Shown: positions 1 to 7,338 of the stretch, piece after piece
How the letters are laid out: each line of letters opens with the position of its first letter
How positions within the stretch are numbered: the first letter of the stretch is position 1
NCBI GenBank assembly: GCA_903876735.1
Contig: CAIRAW010000069.1
Coordinates: 1-54,711 of the forward strand
Source: an uncultured beta proteobacterium
GTDB lineage: Bacteria > Pseudomonadota > Gammaproteobacteria > Burkholderiales > Burkholderiaceae_C
Length of the DNA: 54,711 nt
Direction of reading: 5' to 3'
Translations under genes and position numbers: made by a program
The notes under the pieces: model-generated
What the model was told of the DNA's origin: nothing
Seen by the model: only the letters and a program-made list of their open reading frames with translations
Database searches by the model: none

Positions 1-61
1 CGTTAAGCGCGTCCGCAAGGTAGCCGCGCCAGCTGCAGCAGCTGACGGCAAAGGAGAATAA
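1..61 (+). CDS. rpsC: 30S ribosomal protein S3, C-terminal end (partial)
   Basis: Only the last 19 codons are present, read from base 2 to the TAA at 59-61; the gene starts outside the window. The tail is basic and then alanine-rich ([19 protein letters not shown]), as expected for the variable C-terminus of betaproteobacterial S3. The call rests mainly on position: in the S10 operon S3 directly precedes L16, and rplP begins two bases after this stop. The ribosome binding site of rplP (AAGGAG, 51-56) lies inside this gene's last codons, suggesting coupled translation. Confidence 0.85.
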   Translation, partial: VKRVRKVAAPAAAADGKGE

Positions 62-63
62 TT

Positions 64-480
64 ATGTTGCAACCCGCTCGTCGCAAATACCGCAAAGAGC
101 AAAAAGGCCGTAACACCGGCATCGCGACCCGAGGCAGCTCGGTCGCGTTTGGTGATTTCGGTCTGAAATGTGTGGACCGTGGCCGTTTGACAGCCCGTCA
201 GATTGAAGCCGCACGTCGTGCGATTTCGCGTCACGTCAAACGGGGTGGCCGGATCTGGATCCGTGTCTTCCCGGACAAGCCCATTTCGCAAAAGCCGGCG
301 GAAGTCCGCATGGGCAATGGTAAAGGCAACCCCGAGTACTACGTGGCCGAGATTCAACCCGGCAAGATCGTTTTTGAAATCGTGGGTGTGCCGGAAGAAC
401 TGGCACGTGAAGCGTTTCGTCTGGCAGCTGCCAAGCTGCCCCTGCGTACCACTTTTGTGGCCCGCATGATTGGCCAGTAA
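64..480 (+). CDS. rplP: 50S ribosomal protein L16
   Basis: 138 residues, close to the usual L16 length (136-138). L16 sits in the large subunit near the peptidyl-transferase centre and contacts the A-site tRNA elbow. Recognisable family features are the N-terminal [16 protein letters not shown] start, the [12 protein letters not shown] block at about residues 24-35, the R(R)[21 protein letters not shown] stretch in the middle and the GNGKG segment near residue 83. The start follows an AAGGAG site by 7 bases. It is the second of four consecutive S10-operon genes here, between rpsC and rpmC, 15 bases before the latter. Confidence 0.98.
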   Translation: MLQPARRKYRKEQKGRNTGIATRGSSVAFGDFGLKCVDRGRLTARQIEAARRAISRHVKRGGRIWIRVFPDKPISQKPAEVRMGNGKGNPEYYVAEIQPGKIVFEIVGVPEELAREAFRLAAAKLPLRTTFVARMIGQ

Positions 481-495
481 TCAGGAGAGCATGAA

Positions 496-702
496 ATGAA
501 AACTACTGAACTGCGCCAAAAAGACGTTGCTGGTCTGCAAGTCGAAGTCAAAGAGCTGCAAAAAGCCCACTTTGGTCTGCGCATGCAAAAAGCCACGCAA
601 CAACTCAACAACACCGCTACGCTGCGCTCCACGCGCCGTGATATTGCTCGCGCCAAGACTATTCTTGTCGAGAAGCAAAGCGCTGAAAAATCCGCCAAAT
701 AA
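496..702 (+). CDS. rpmC: 50S ribosomal protein L29
   Basis: 68 residues, the normal size of L29, a small helical-hairpin protein at the exit of the large-subunit tunnel. It begins [10 protein letters not shown] and shows the family's LR(M)[10 protein letters not shown] and [11 protein letters not shown] helices. Two ATGs are close together: the one at 491 runs into a stop after two codons, so the ATG at 496, preceded by AGGAG at 483-487, is the start. It lies in the standard order rplP-rpmC-rpsQ, with 10 bases to rpsQ. Confidence 0.97.
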   Translation: MKTTELRQKDVAGLQVEVKELQKAHFGLRMQKATQQLNNTATLRSTRRDIARAKTILVEKQSAEKSAK

Positions 703-712
703 GGAGCTATAA

Positions 713-982
713 ATGACGGAAGCTAAAAAATCCCTCAAGCGTACTCTGACTGGCAAGGTCGTCAGCGACAAGCGTGCGAAAACTGTCACCGTATTGATTG
801 AACGCCGTGTCAAGCACGAGCTCTACGGCAAAATCGTCGGCAAGTCGAGCAAGTACCACGCCCATGATGAAAATGGCGAGTACAAGCTGGGCGACATCGT
901 AGAAATCACAGAAAGCAAGCCGATTTCTAAAACCAAGAACTGGGTTGCGACCCGTTTGGTCCAAAAGGCAGCGGTCGTATAG
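713..982 (+). CDS. rpsQ: 30S ribosomal protein S17
   Basis: 89 residues, typical for S17, a primary 16S rRNA-binding protein needed for small-subunit assembly. The OB-fold hallmarks are visible: [12 protein letters not shown] near the N-terminus, [18 protein letters not shown] in the middle, and the [17 protein letters not shown] block near residues 62-78. An AGGAG at 703-707 gives a good start. This is the last gene of the S10 operon in Escherichia coli, and here too it is followed by a strong terminator. The spc operon (rplN onward) does not follow. Confidence 0.98.
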   Translation: MTEAKKSLKRTLTGKVVSDKRAKTVTVLIERRVKHELYGKIVGKSSKYHAHDENGEYKLGDIVEITESKPISKTKNWVATRLVQKAAVV

Positions 983-1013
983 GCCTTTGCAGTCTCGCGA
1001 CTGCATGTTTCCC

Positions 1014-1042
1014 AAAAACGGCTCACAATGTGAGCCGTTTTC
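1014..1042 (+). terminator. Rho-independent terminator of the S10 operon
   Basis: The arms AAAACGGCTCAC (1015-1026) and GTGAGCCGTTTT (1030-1041) are perfectly complementary around an AAT loop, with the right arm ending in a T-run. It lies 32 bases after the rpsQ stop, between the ribosomal genes and the peroxiredoxin gene. Because the A- and T-runs are symmetrical it could also act on transcripts from the other strand, although no gene ends here from the right. Confidence 0.92.
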
Positions 1043-1102
1043 ATTGGTTCATACAGTGGGGCTGTCCCGCTGGATTTCAGTCCATTCTTTCAGGAGCAAT
1101 AC

Positions 1103-1609
1103 ATGATTAAAGTAGGCGATCAACTTCCCGCAGCCACGTTGATGGAGTTTTCGGAAGTCGAGGGTGGCGGTTGTAGTCTGGGTCCGAACCCGGTTGATGT
1201 GCACAAGGCCAGCGCCGGCAAGACCATTGCCCTGTTCGCGTTGCCAGGTGCCTTCACGCCAACCTGCTCGGCCAAACACGTGCCCGGCTATGTCGAGAAG
1301 TTTGCCGAACTCAAGGCCGCTGGCGTTGATGAAATCTGGTGTGTTAGCGTCAATGATGCCTTCGTCATGGGTGCCTGGGCCCGCGATCAAAAGACCGCCG
1401 GCAAGGTGCGTATGCTGGGCGACGGCGATGCTGTTTTTGCCAAAGCAACGGGTCTGACGCTGGACCTGACCGGCAAGGGTATGGGCCTGCGCAGCAACCG
1501 TTATTCGATGCTGGTCAAAGATGGCAAGGTGGCGACACTCAACATTGAAGCACCCGGCAAATTTGAAGCCAGCGACGCGGCAACGCTACTGGCACAAGCC
1601 AAGGCCTGA
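1103..1609 (+). CDS. Peroxiredoxin, Prx5 type
   Basis: 168 residues with a thioredoxin fold. Prx5-type peroxiredoxins reduce hydrogen peroxide and organic hydroperoxides in the cytoplasm, usually with glutathione/glutaredoxin or thioredoxin as donor. The peroxidatic centre PGAFTPTCS is plain, with the catalytic Cys at residue 55. Further family marks are the WCVSVND strand (about 78-84), the MLGDGD segment and LRSNRYSMLVKDG near the C-terminus. Other cysteines sit at 24 and 79, but which, if any, resolves the sulfenic acid cannot be told from sequence. AGGAG at 1092-1096 supports the ATG. It is separated from the ribosomal genes by the terminator and faces the GNAT gene. Confidence 0.94.
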   Translation: MIKVGDQLPAATLMEFSEVEGGGCSLGPNPVDVHKASAGKTIALFALPGAFTPTCSAKHVPGYVEKFAELKAAGVDEIWCVSVNDAFVMGAWARDQKTAGKVRMLGDGDAVFAKATGLTLDLTGKGMGLRSNRYSMLVKDGKVATLNIEAPGKFEASDAATLLAQAKA

Positions 1610-1649
1610 CGCTAACCGGGACGGTGCTACTGCCGCGGCGTGGCACTGT

Positions 1650-2138
1650 CTACAGTTTGGCCATCAGGTAGTGCGCCCCTTTAATGGGGTTGTGGTAGTA
1701 AGGCGGAACCTCTTCAAAGCCGAGTTCCTGGTAGAGCGCCCGAGCGCTCTCCATTTCGTCAAGCGTATCGAGCAATACGCAGTCATAGCCGGTCTGACGC
1801 GCACAGTCCAGAATCGCTTCTGCCAATTGGCGCCCGACTCCCAGACCGCGAAAACGGTCTCGCACGTAAAGCCGTTTCATCTCACAGGCGTTGGGGTAGT
1901 CCGCCGCATCAAGCGGGCGCAGGGCACAACAACCTGCCAGTTCTTCATCAACATAGGCCAGCAGCAGGGCGCCGCGTGCTGCCGAGTACTGGCCAGGCAA
2001 TTCCTTCAGCTCATCCTCGAAACCCTGAAAGCACAAATCCACCTGCAGACTCGCGGCGTATTCACGAAAGATACCGCGCAGCGCCTCCAGTTCATCGGGC
2101 GAGGTGGGTGTGATGAATCGCAAATTTCGTTGGTTCAC
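1650..2138 (-). CDS. GNAT-family N-acetyltransferase
   Basis: 162 residues. The acetyl-CoA-binding signature RFRGLGVGRQL (motif A, about residues 95-105) follows the strand EMKRLYV, and a C-terminal SARALYQELGFEEVPPYY segment is the usual end of the fold. GNAT enzymes move an acetyl group from acetyl-CoA to an amine; the substrate cannot be predicted here. The reading frame opens with GTG (complement of 2136-2138) and I see no good ribosome binding site, so the start is uncertain. Its 3' end faces the peroxiredoxin gene, 40 bases away; the cytochrome b561 gene lies upstream on the same strand. Confidence 0.9.
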   Translation of the reverse strand: MNQRNLRFITPTSPDELEALRGIFREYAASLQVDLCFQGFEDELKELPGQYSAARGALLLAYVDEELAGCCALRPLDAADYPNACEMKRLYVRDRFRGLGVGRQLAEAILDCARQTGYDCVLLDTLDEMESARALYQELGFEEVPPYYHNPIKGAHYLMAKL

Positions 2139-2186
2139 GGTAGGTGACGAATAAGGGGCGACAGTTTGGATGGTGACGACGGGGCG

Positions 2187-2852
2187 TCATTCTGCCTGCT
2201 TAAGTAGCCAGATTACCAGCGCGATGCAGGCGCTCAGGACAACTGTCGCCAGCAGGCGGGCTTTCGTGTCATCGCGTGAGTCGCTCGCCGTAAACGGTAG
2301 CGTCTTGTCGCCATGAAGCATGGCGACAACAAGCCCCCTGTCCTTCCTGAGCAGATAAAAGCCAATGGCGCCAAGATGCAGGGCTATCAGACCCAGCAGG
2401 ATCAGCTTGCCAATCTCGGCATGGTAAAAAGTGGCGGCTCGCACCACGGCACCGGAAGCAAACTTGGCCAGAGGGCCCAGCGCTGCGATTTCATCGTCGC
2501 TGAACAGCCCGCTCGCCACCTGCAGCAGAAGAAAACCAAGCAGTGCGAAGACAGAGCCAGAGCCGAGTGGGTTGTGCCCGACCGAATGCTCCGGTGCGCC
2601 CTGGCCCCTGAGATAACGCAGCACGGTGGCGGGCGAATAGAGAAACGAGCGAAAGCGCGACCAGTGCCCCCCGACCAGACCCCAGACCATGCGAAACAGC
2701 AGCAGGGTCAGCACGGCGTAGCCGCAGCGAAAATGCCAGGCCATCGCGTCACCACCCAATTTGGCCGTGATAACCAAGTCGATAACGCTGGCGACCAGGG
2801 CCCAATGAAAAATGCGGGTGGGTAAATCCCACACTCTGACTGTGGTTGACAT
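2187..2852 (-). CDS. Cytochrome b561-type membrane protein
   Basis: 221 residues with about five hydrophobic spans. The opening VRVWDLPTRIFHWAL is typical of the cytochrome b561 / Ni-Fe hydrogenase cytochrome b superfamily, where the helix-borne His (residue 17) is a haem ligand; other candidate ligands are H40 and the His residues of HAEIGKLILLGLIALH in the C-terminal half. Such proteins pass electrons between quinones and c-type cytochromes. No hydrogenase genes are near, so the hydrogenase reading is unlikely. The gene is divergent from a cytochrome c' gene 164 bases away, and b561/c' pairing is common in proteobacteria. A related domain occurs in the fusion protein at 38.5-39.6 kb. Confidence 0.9.
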   Translation of the reverse strand: MSTTVRVWDLPTRIFHWALVASVIDLVITAKLGGDAMAWHFRCGYAVLTLLLFRMVWGLVGGHWSRFRSFLYSPATVLRYLRGQGAPEHSVGHNPLGSGSVFALLGFLLLQVASGLFSDDEIAALGPLAKFASGAVVRAATFYHAEIGKLILLGLIALHLGAIGFYLLRKDRGLVVAMLHGDKTLPFTASDSRDDTKARLLATVVLSACIALVIWLLKQAE

Positions 2853-3016
2853 GTGCGAGGTGAACGCCTTGTATTGGAAAGCCCTATTGTGCGTGCATTC
2901 TGCGTGCTGCGTTGCCGCTCGGTATTTTCCCTAGGTAAGGTGGCTCCGCAGAAATTTAACGGTGCAACTGCATTCATAACGCGTGCCGAAAACTTCAACT
3001 CAAACCAGGACCTCCC

Positions 3017-3469
3017 ATGAAAAAGACAACCTCATTCGTGCTTGCCACTCTTGCGCTTGCATTTGCCGCATCAGCATCCGCCCAGTTTGCAAAGCCGGAC
3101 GACGCCATCCGCTATCGTAAAAGCGCCCTGTTCGTGATGCAGCAGAATTTCAGTCGCGTGGCTGCCATGGCCGCCGGCAAAGTCCCGTTTGACGCCAAGG
3201 TCGCCGCCGAAAGCGCAGCTGCGGCCGAGTTTGCGGGCAAATTGCCGTGGGCAGCGTTTGGCGATGGCACCGACAAGGGGGATACCCGCGCGAAGCCGGA
3301 AATCTGGAAGGAACATGCCAAGTTCCAGGAATACGCCGACAAGATGCAGGCTGAAATGTCCAAGCTCACCGTTGCCGCAAAAGCCGGCAATCTGGACGGC
3401 GTCAAGGCAGCAGTCGGCGCTACCGGTGGCACTTGCAAGGGCTGCCACGACGCTTACCGCAAAGACTAG
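3017..3469 (+). CDS. Cytochrome c' (class II c-type cytochrome)
   Basis: 150 residues with a clear signal peptide (MKKTTSF, hydrophobic core, ASASAQ cleavage region near residue 22), so periplasmic. The haem motif CKGCH is close to the C-terminus (residues 140-144), the hallmark of class II cytochromes c', which fold as a four-helix bundle. The early segment DAIRYRKSALFVMQQNFSR matches the first helix of this family. Cytochromes c' bind NO or CO and have been linked to NO tolerance; electron transfer with the divergently encoded cytochrome b561 is a reasonable inference. GGAC upstream of the ATG is a weak ribosome binding site. Confidence 0.95.
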   Translation: MKKTTSFVLATLALAFAASASAQFAKPDDAIRYRKSALFVMQQNFSRVAAMAAGKVPFDAKVAAESAAAAEFAGKLPWAAFGDGTDKGDTRAKPEIWKEHAKFQEYADKMQAEMSKLTVAAKAGNLDGVKAAVGATGGTCKGCHDAYRKD

Positions 3470-3490
3470 TTTACGCTGAGCAGGGCTGCG

Positions 3491-3540
3491 CGTCAGACTG
3501 ACGCCGCAGCACGTGCCGTCTGTGCTGCAGGTGCAGCACA
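3491..3540. repeat. Two adjacent palindromes between cytochrome c' and MFS genes
   Basis: CGTCAG-A-CTGACG (3491-3503) and TGTGCTGCA-GG-TGCAGCACA (3521-3529/3532-3540) are perfect inverted repeats. They follow the cytochrome c' stop and end 12 bases before the MFS start codon. No T-run follows, so they are not canonical terminators; they could be transcript hairpins or an operator for the transporter/pts block. Confidence 0.5.
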
Positions 3541-3552
3541 GATAATGGACCC

Positions 3553-4806
3553 ATGCGTCCATTACTGACTGTCACCGTTTTGCCAAGGTGTTCCGCCATT
3601 CTGGTTTTTCTGGCGTTCGCCTTTGCCTACTTTCTCTCTGCCCTGATTCGTGCCATCACAGCCACGTTGGCACCGACGCTGACGCTGGAATTCGCACTCA
3701 ATGCCAGTGATCTGGGTTTGCTGGCTGGTGGCTACTTTCTGGGCTTTGCCGCCACCCAATTGCCTTTGGGCACCTGGCTGGACCGGCAGGGTCCGCGAAC
3801 CGTGATTCTCTATTTTCTCGCTGCTGCAGTGTTTGGATGCGCTGCTTTCTCGCTTGCCACGAGTTTCACGGGCCTGCTGGCGGGGCGGATTCTTTGTGGT
3901 GTCGGTGTCAGCGCCTGTCTGATGGCGCCACTAACGGGCTACCGCCGTTGGTTGGAGCCCGCTACCCTGATGCGTGCCAATTCCTGGATGCTGATGACGG
4001 GTTCGTTCGGCATGGTGGCATCGACACTGCCGGTGCAGTGGCTGATGCCGGTCGTGGGTTGGCGCATGCTGTTCTGGATCCTTGCCGTGCTGCTGCTGTT
4101 GTCCATGGTCCTGATTGCCTGGCAGGTGCCGAAATGGGATGTATTGGCTCTATCAGGAGGCGCGGCCGGGACGGTCAGCGCCAGTTATGCCGAGGTCTGG
4201 AAGGACCCCTATTTTCGCAAGATGACCCCGATCGGCTTTTTCTCCTATGGCGGTCTGGTTGCCATGCAAACTTTGTGGGCTGCGCCCTGGATGATCAAAG
4301 TCGCGGGCTACAGCGCGCTGCAGGCGGCCAGTGGCATGTTCTGGATCAACATCTCGATGCTGTGCGCGTTCTGGACCTGGGGCATGGTCAACCCGTGGCT
4401 GGTGCGGCACGGTTATCACGCCGACCGGATGATTGCCCGCGGTCTGCCTTTGAGCTTTGTGCTGCTTGCCGTGCTGATTATCCTGGGTCCTGACGCTTCG
4501 ACCCTGACAGCAGCCTTGTGGGCCTTGTACTGTGTGAGTTGCACCTTTGTTTCGCTGGCGCAACCTGCGGTCGGTATGGCCTTCGCGCCAGCGCTCGCCG
4601 GGCGCGCGCTCTCCGCTTACAACCTGGTCATTTTCGCTGGCATCTTTGTCGTGCAGTGGGGAATCGGTCTGGCGGTGGATGGCTTCAAGCTGATCGGATT
4701 GAGCGAAATACAGGCCTTTCAATCGGCAATGAGCATGTTTCTGCTCTGCTGTGTGCTGTCCTACTTTTATTTCCTGGTTGCAAAAAGCCATAATCGAAGC
4801 AAATGA
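3553..4806 (+). CDS. MFS transporter, first gene of the pts block
   Basis: 417 residues with about 12 hydrophobic segments. The loop between spans 2 and 3 has the MFS motif A variant GTWLDRQGPRTVILY (about residues 73-87), and LAGRILCGVGVSACLMAP is the span 4 region. The substrate is not recognisable. The stop codon overlaps the EIIA start (ATGA, 4803-4806), which ties it translationally to the phosphotransferase genes. In many betaproteobacteria the EIIA-HPr-EI genes follow gshB instead, so a transporter in this place is notable. No strong ribosome binding site precedes the ATG; two palindromes lie just upstream. Confidence 0.9.
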   Translation: MRPLLTVTVLPRCSAILVFLAFAFAYFLSALIRAITATLAPTLTLEFALNASDLGLLAGGYFLGFAATQLPLGTWLDRQGPRTVILYFLAAAVFGCAAFSLATSFTGLLAGRILCGVGVSACLMAPLTGYRRWLEPATLMRANSWMLMTGSFGMVASTLPVQWLMPVVGWRMLFWILAVLLLLSMVLIAWQVPKWDVLALSGGAAGTVSASYAEVWKDPYFRKMTPIGFFSYGGLVAMQTLWAAPWMIKVAGYSALQAASGMFWINISMLCAFWTWGMVNPWLVRHGYHADRMIARGLPLSFVLLAVLIILGPDASTLTAALWALYCVSCTFVSLAQPAVGMAFAPALAGRALSAYNLVIFAGIFVVQWGIGLAVDGFKLIGLSEIQAFQSAMSMFLLCCVLSYFYFLVAKSHNRSK

Positions 4807-5246
4807 ACGGCATTTTCATCATTGCTCACGCACCTCTGGCCAGCGCCCTGCGCCAGTGTGTTCTGCACGTGTTTCCGGATGGTGCGCCCGGCCTGGCCGC
4901 ATTCGATGTGCAGCCCAATGTGCCGCCAGAAGAGACCCTGGCCGCTGTCAGGCAGGCGCTGGAAATGCTCAATACCGATCAGACCCTGGTACTGACCGAT
5001 GTGTTTGGCGCCACGCCCTGCAATGTGGCGCAGCAATTGGTCGACGGTGTCAATTCGAAATTGATAGCCGGGGTTAACCTGCCCATGCTCTTGCGTACGG
5101 TAACCTACTGTCGTGAATCCTTGGATGCCTTGGTGGCGCGGGCCTTGGCGGGCGGTACCCAGGGCGTCATGCAGGTGGCCAACACAGCGCCGCAGAACCA
5201 GGTGAAAAAGAAAAATGAGCAAAGCAATCACGACCATCAGCAATAA
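4803..5246 (+). CDS. PTS EIIA component, mannose/fructose type
   Basis: 147 residues. The fold and the phosphorylatable His (residue 9, in GIFIIAHAPLASAL) match EIIA of the mannose family, as does LVLTDVFGATPCNVAQQL at about residues 60-77. It receives phosphate from HPr. No EIIB, EIIC or EIID gene is adjacent, so it is more likely a regulatory acceptor than part of a sugar permease, as proposed for similar betaproteobacterial modules. Its last 32 bases overlap the HPr gene in another frame, leaving a charged tail (KKKNEQSNHDHQQ) that may be a by-product of the overlap. Confidence 0.93.
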   Translation: MNGIFIIAHAPLASALRQCVLHVFPDGAPGLAAFDVQPNVPPEETLAAVRQALEMLNTDQTLVLTDVFGATPCNVAQQLVDGVNSKLIAGVNLPMLLRTVTYCRESLDALVARALAGGTQGVMQVANTAPQNQVKKKNEQSNHDHQQ

Positions 5247-5484
5247 ATTGGGCCTGCATGCGCGGGCCTCGGCCAAGTTGACCAAGCTTGCGGGCAGTTT
5301 CCCGTGCGAAGTCTGGCTGGCCAAGGGCGAGCGGCGCGTCAATGCGAAAAGCATCATGGGCGTCATGATGCTGGCGGCCGGGATCGGCAGCACGGTCGAA
5401 GTCGAGACCAGCGGCGAGCGCGAACAGGAGGCGCTCGATGCCTTGTTGGCCTTAATCGGAGACAAGTTCGGAGAGGGTGAATGA
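5215..5484 (+). CDS. ptsH: HPr phosphocarrier protein
   Basis: 89 residues, the normal HPr length. His15 in NKLGLHARASAKL is the site phosphorylated by Enzyme I, and Ser46 in NAKSIMGVMML is the position used by HPr kinase/phosphorylase. Both are intact, so dual control is possible, though no HPr kinase gene is in the window. Translation starts inside the EIIA gene, and the stop overlaps the Enzyme I start (ATGA at 5481-5484), so the three proteins are probably made in a fixed ratio. Confidence 0.97.
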   Translation: MSKAITTISNKLGLHARASAKLTKLAGSFPCEVWLAKGERRVNAKSIMGVMMLAAGIGSTVEVETSGEREQEALDALLALIGDKFGEGE

Positions 5485-7259
5485 CCTTCTCCATCCACGG
5501 TCTTGCGGTCGCCCGCGGCATTGCCATCGGGCGTGCCGTGCTGGTGGCATCGAGCCGGGTTGACGTTGCGCATTATTTCATCGAGCCCGAGCAGGTGCGA
5601 GCCGAGATTGAGCGCGTGCGCGATGGGCGCGATGCGGTGGTGGACGAGATTCATCGCCTGCAAACCAGCATAGCGCACATGGGGCCGAAGGAAGCGCCAC
5701 ATGAATTGGCGGCCTTGTTGGATGTGCACCTGATGCTGCTGCAGGACGAGGAACTGGTTGGTGGCGTCAAACACTGGATCACGGACCGTCTGTACAACGC
5801 CGAATGGGCGCTGACAACGCAGTTGGAGGTGATTGCGCGCCAGTTCGACGAGATGCAGGATGAGTACCTGCGCGAGCGCAAGGCAGACCTCGAACAAATC
5901 ACCGAGAAAGTCCTGCGGGCCATGAAGGGCGTGGTCTCGCCAGTGGTGCAACCGGCAACCCGGGTCGCGCGCAAGAAGTCGCAACAGGACCTGTTGCTTG
6001 ACGACACGGTTGACGTGCCCCTGATCCTCATTGCGCACGATCTGTCACCGGCCGACATGCTGCAGTTCAAGCAAAGCGTTTTTGCGGGTTTTATCACGGC
6101 GGTCGGTGGCAAGACTTCGCACACCGCGATTGTGGCGCGCAGCCTGGACATCCCGGCGGTGGTCGGGGCCCGCCTGTCAAGCCAGTTGGTGCGCCAGGAC
6201 GACTGGGTCATCATTGATGGCGATGCCGGCGTGGTGGTGGTTGACCCATCTCCCATCATCCTGGCCGAGTATGGTTTTAAACAACGCCAGCACGAGCTCG
6301 ATCGAGGCCGGCTGCAGCGCCTGTTGCACACCCCGGCGGTTACGCTCGACGGTCAGAAGGTCGAACTGCTGGCTAATATCGAAATGCCGGATGATGCGCC
6401 TCTCGCCATCAAGGCCGGCGCGGTAGGTGTCGGCCTTTTCCGCAGCGAATTCCTGTTTATGGGGCGCCAAGGCAAACTGCCCAACGAAGAAGAGCAATAC
6501 CAGGCCTACCGGCGCGCCATTGAGGGCATGCACGGTTTGCCGGTAACGATCCGCACTGTTGACGTCGGCGCCGACAAACCGCTCGATGAGGCCCTGCAGG
6601 ATTCAGCGCACCTGAACCCGGCACTGGGTCTGCGCGCCATTCGCTGGAGTCTGGCGGACCCGGCCATGTTCCTGACCCAACTGCGGGCGATCCTGCGAGC
6701 CGCCGCGCACGGGCGTGCCAAGCTTCTGATACCGATGCTGGTTCACGCCAGTGAAATACGGCACACCTTTGCCCTGATCGATAGGGCCCGCGCGGAACTC
6801 GACAACCGCGGCGTCGCCTACGGGGCGATCCAGATTGGCGCCATGATCGAGATTCCGGCTGCCGCGCTGACGCTCAAGGTGTTCCTTAAATACTTCGATT
6901 TCCTGTCGATCGGCACCAATGATCTGATCCAGTACACGCTGGCCATCGACCGCGCCGACGAGTCGGTGGCGCACTTGTACGACCCGTTGCATCCAGCTGT
7001 GCTGCGCCTGGTCGCGCTGACCATTGCCGAATGCCACGCCCAGGGCAAACAGGTCAGCGTGTGCGGCGAGATGGCCGGCGACATAAGTCTGACCCGTTTG
7101 CTGCTGGGCATGGGCTTGCGCAGTTTTTCCATGCACCCGGCGCAAATCCTGGCAGTCAAGCAGGAGGTCTTGCGTGCCGACACCGCCAAACTGGCAGCGT
7201 GGACTGAGCGGGTGATGGCGGCCGACGAGCCCGACCTGCTGCTCAAGCAAAGCGCTTGA
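5481..7259 (+). CDS. ptsI: PTS Enzyme I (phosphoenolpyruvate-protein phosphotransferase)
   Basis: 592 residues, close to the usual 570-590. Enzyme I takes phosphate from PEP and gives it to HPr. The phospho-His is in GGKTSHTAIVARSLDIPAVVG (His214). The PEP-binding C-terminal barrel shows FRSEFLFMGR, RTVDVGADKP, the Glu/Asp metal site in GTNDLIQYTLAIDR, and the catalytic Cys528 in VCGEMAGD. There is no N-terminal GAF domain, so this is not the nitrogen-related PtsP form. It ends the overlapping block MFS-EIIA-HPr-EI; the MurA paralogue starts 79 bases further on. Confidence 0.96.
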   Translation: MTFSIHGLAVARGIAIGRAVLVASSRVDVAHYFIEPEQVRAEIERVRDGRDAVVDEIHRLQTSIAHMGPKEAPHELAALLDVHLMLLQDEELVGGVKHWITDRLYNAEWALTTQLEVIARQFDEMQDEYLRERKADLEQITEKVLRAMKGVVSPVVQPATRVARKKSQQDLLLDDTVDVPLILIAHDLSPADMLQFKQSVFAGFITAVGGKTSHTAIVARSLDIPAVVGARLSSQLVRQDDWVIIDGDAGVVVVDPSPIILAEYGFKQRQHELDRGRLQRLLHTPAVTLDGQKVELLANIEMPDDAPLAIKAGAVGVGLFRSEFLFMGRQGKLPNEEEQYQAYRRAIEGMHGLPVTIRTVDVGADKPLDEALQDSAHLNPALGLRAIRWSLADPAMFLTQLRAILRAAAHGRAKLLIPMLVHASEIRHTFALIDRARAELDNRGVAYGAIQIGAMIEIPAAALTLKVFLKYFDFLSIGTNDLIQYTLAIDRADESVAHLYDPLHPAVLRLVALTIAECHAQGKQVSVCGEMAGDISLTRLLLGMGLRSFSMHPAQILAVKQEVLRADTAKLAAWTERVMAADEPDLLLKQSA

Positions 7260-7338
7260 GAGCGGACAAGATCACCCGGCCCTGACCCTCTCTTTGCCTG
7301 AATCATCCATTCGTTCACCCCAAAAGCAAACCAAGACC

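Noticed and set aside
2187..2852. Reading the b561 gene as a hydrogenase cytochrome b subunit
   Set aside because: No hydrogenase structural or maturation genes are nearby; the cytochrome c' neighbour fits a b561/c' pair.
4767..6038. Open frame of 423 codons on the minus strand over the pts genes
   Set aside because: Antisense to EIIA, HPr and Enzyme I, which all have intact catalytic motifs; no recognisable domain.
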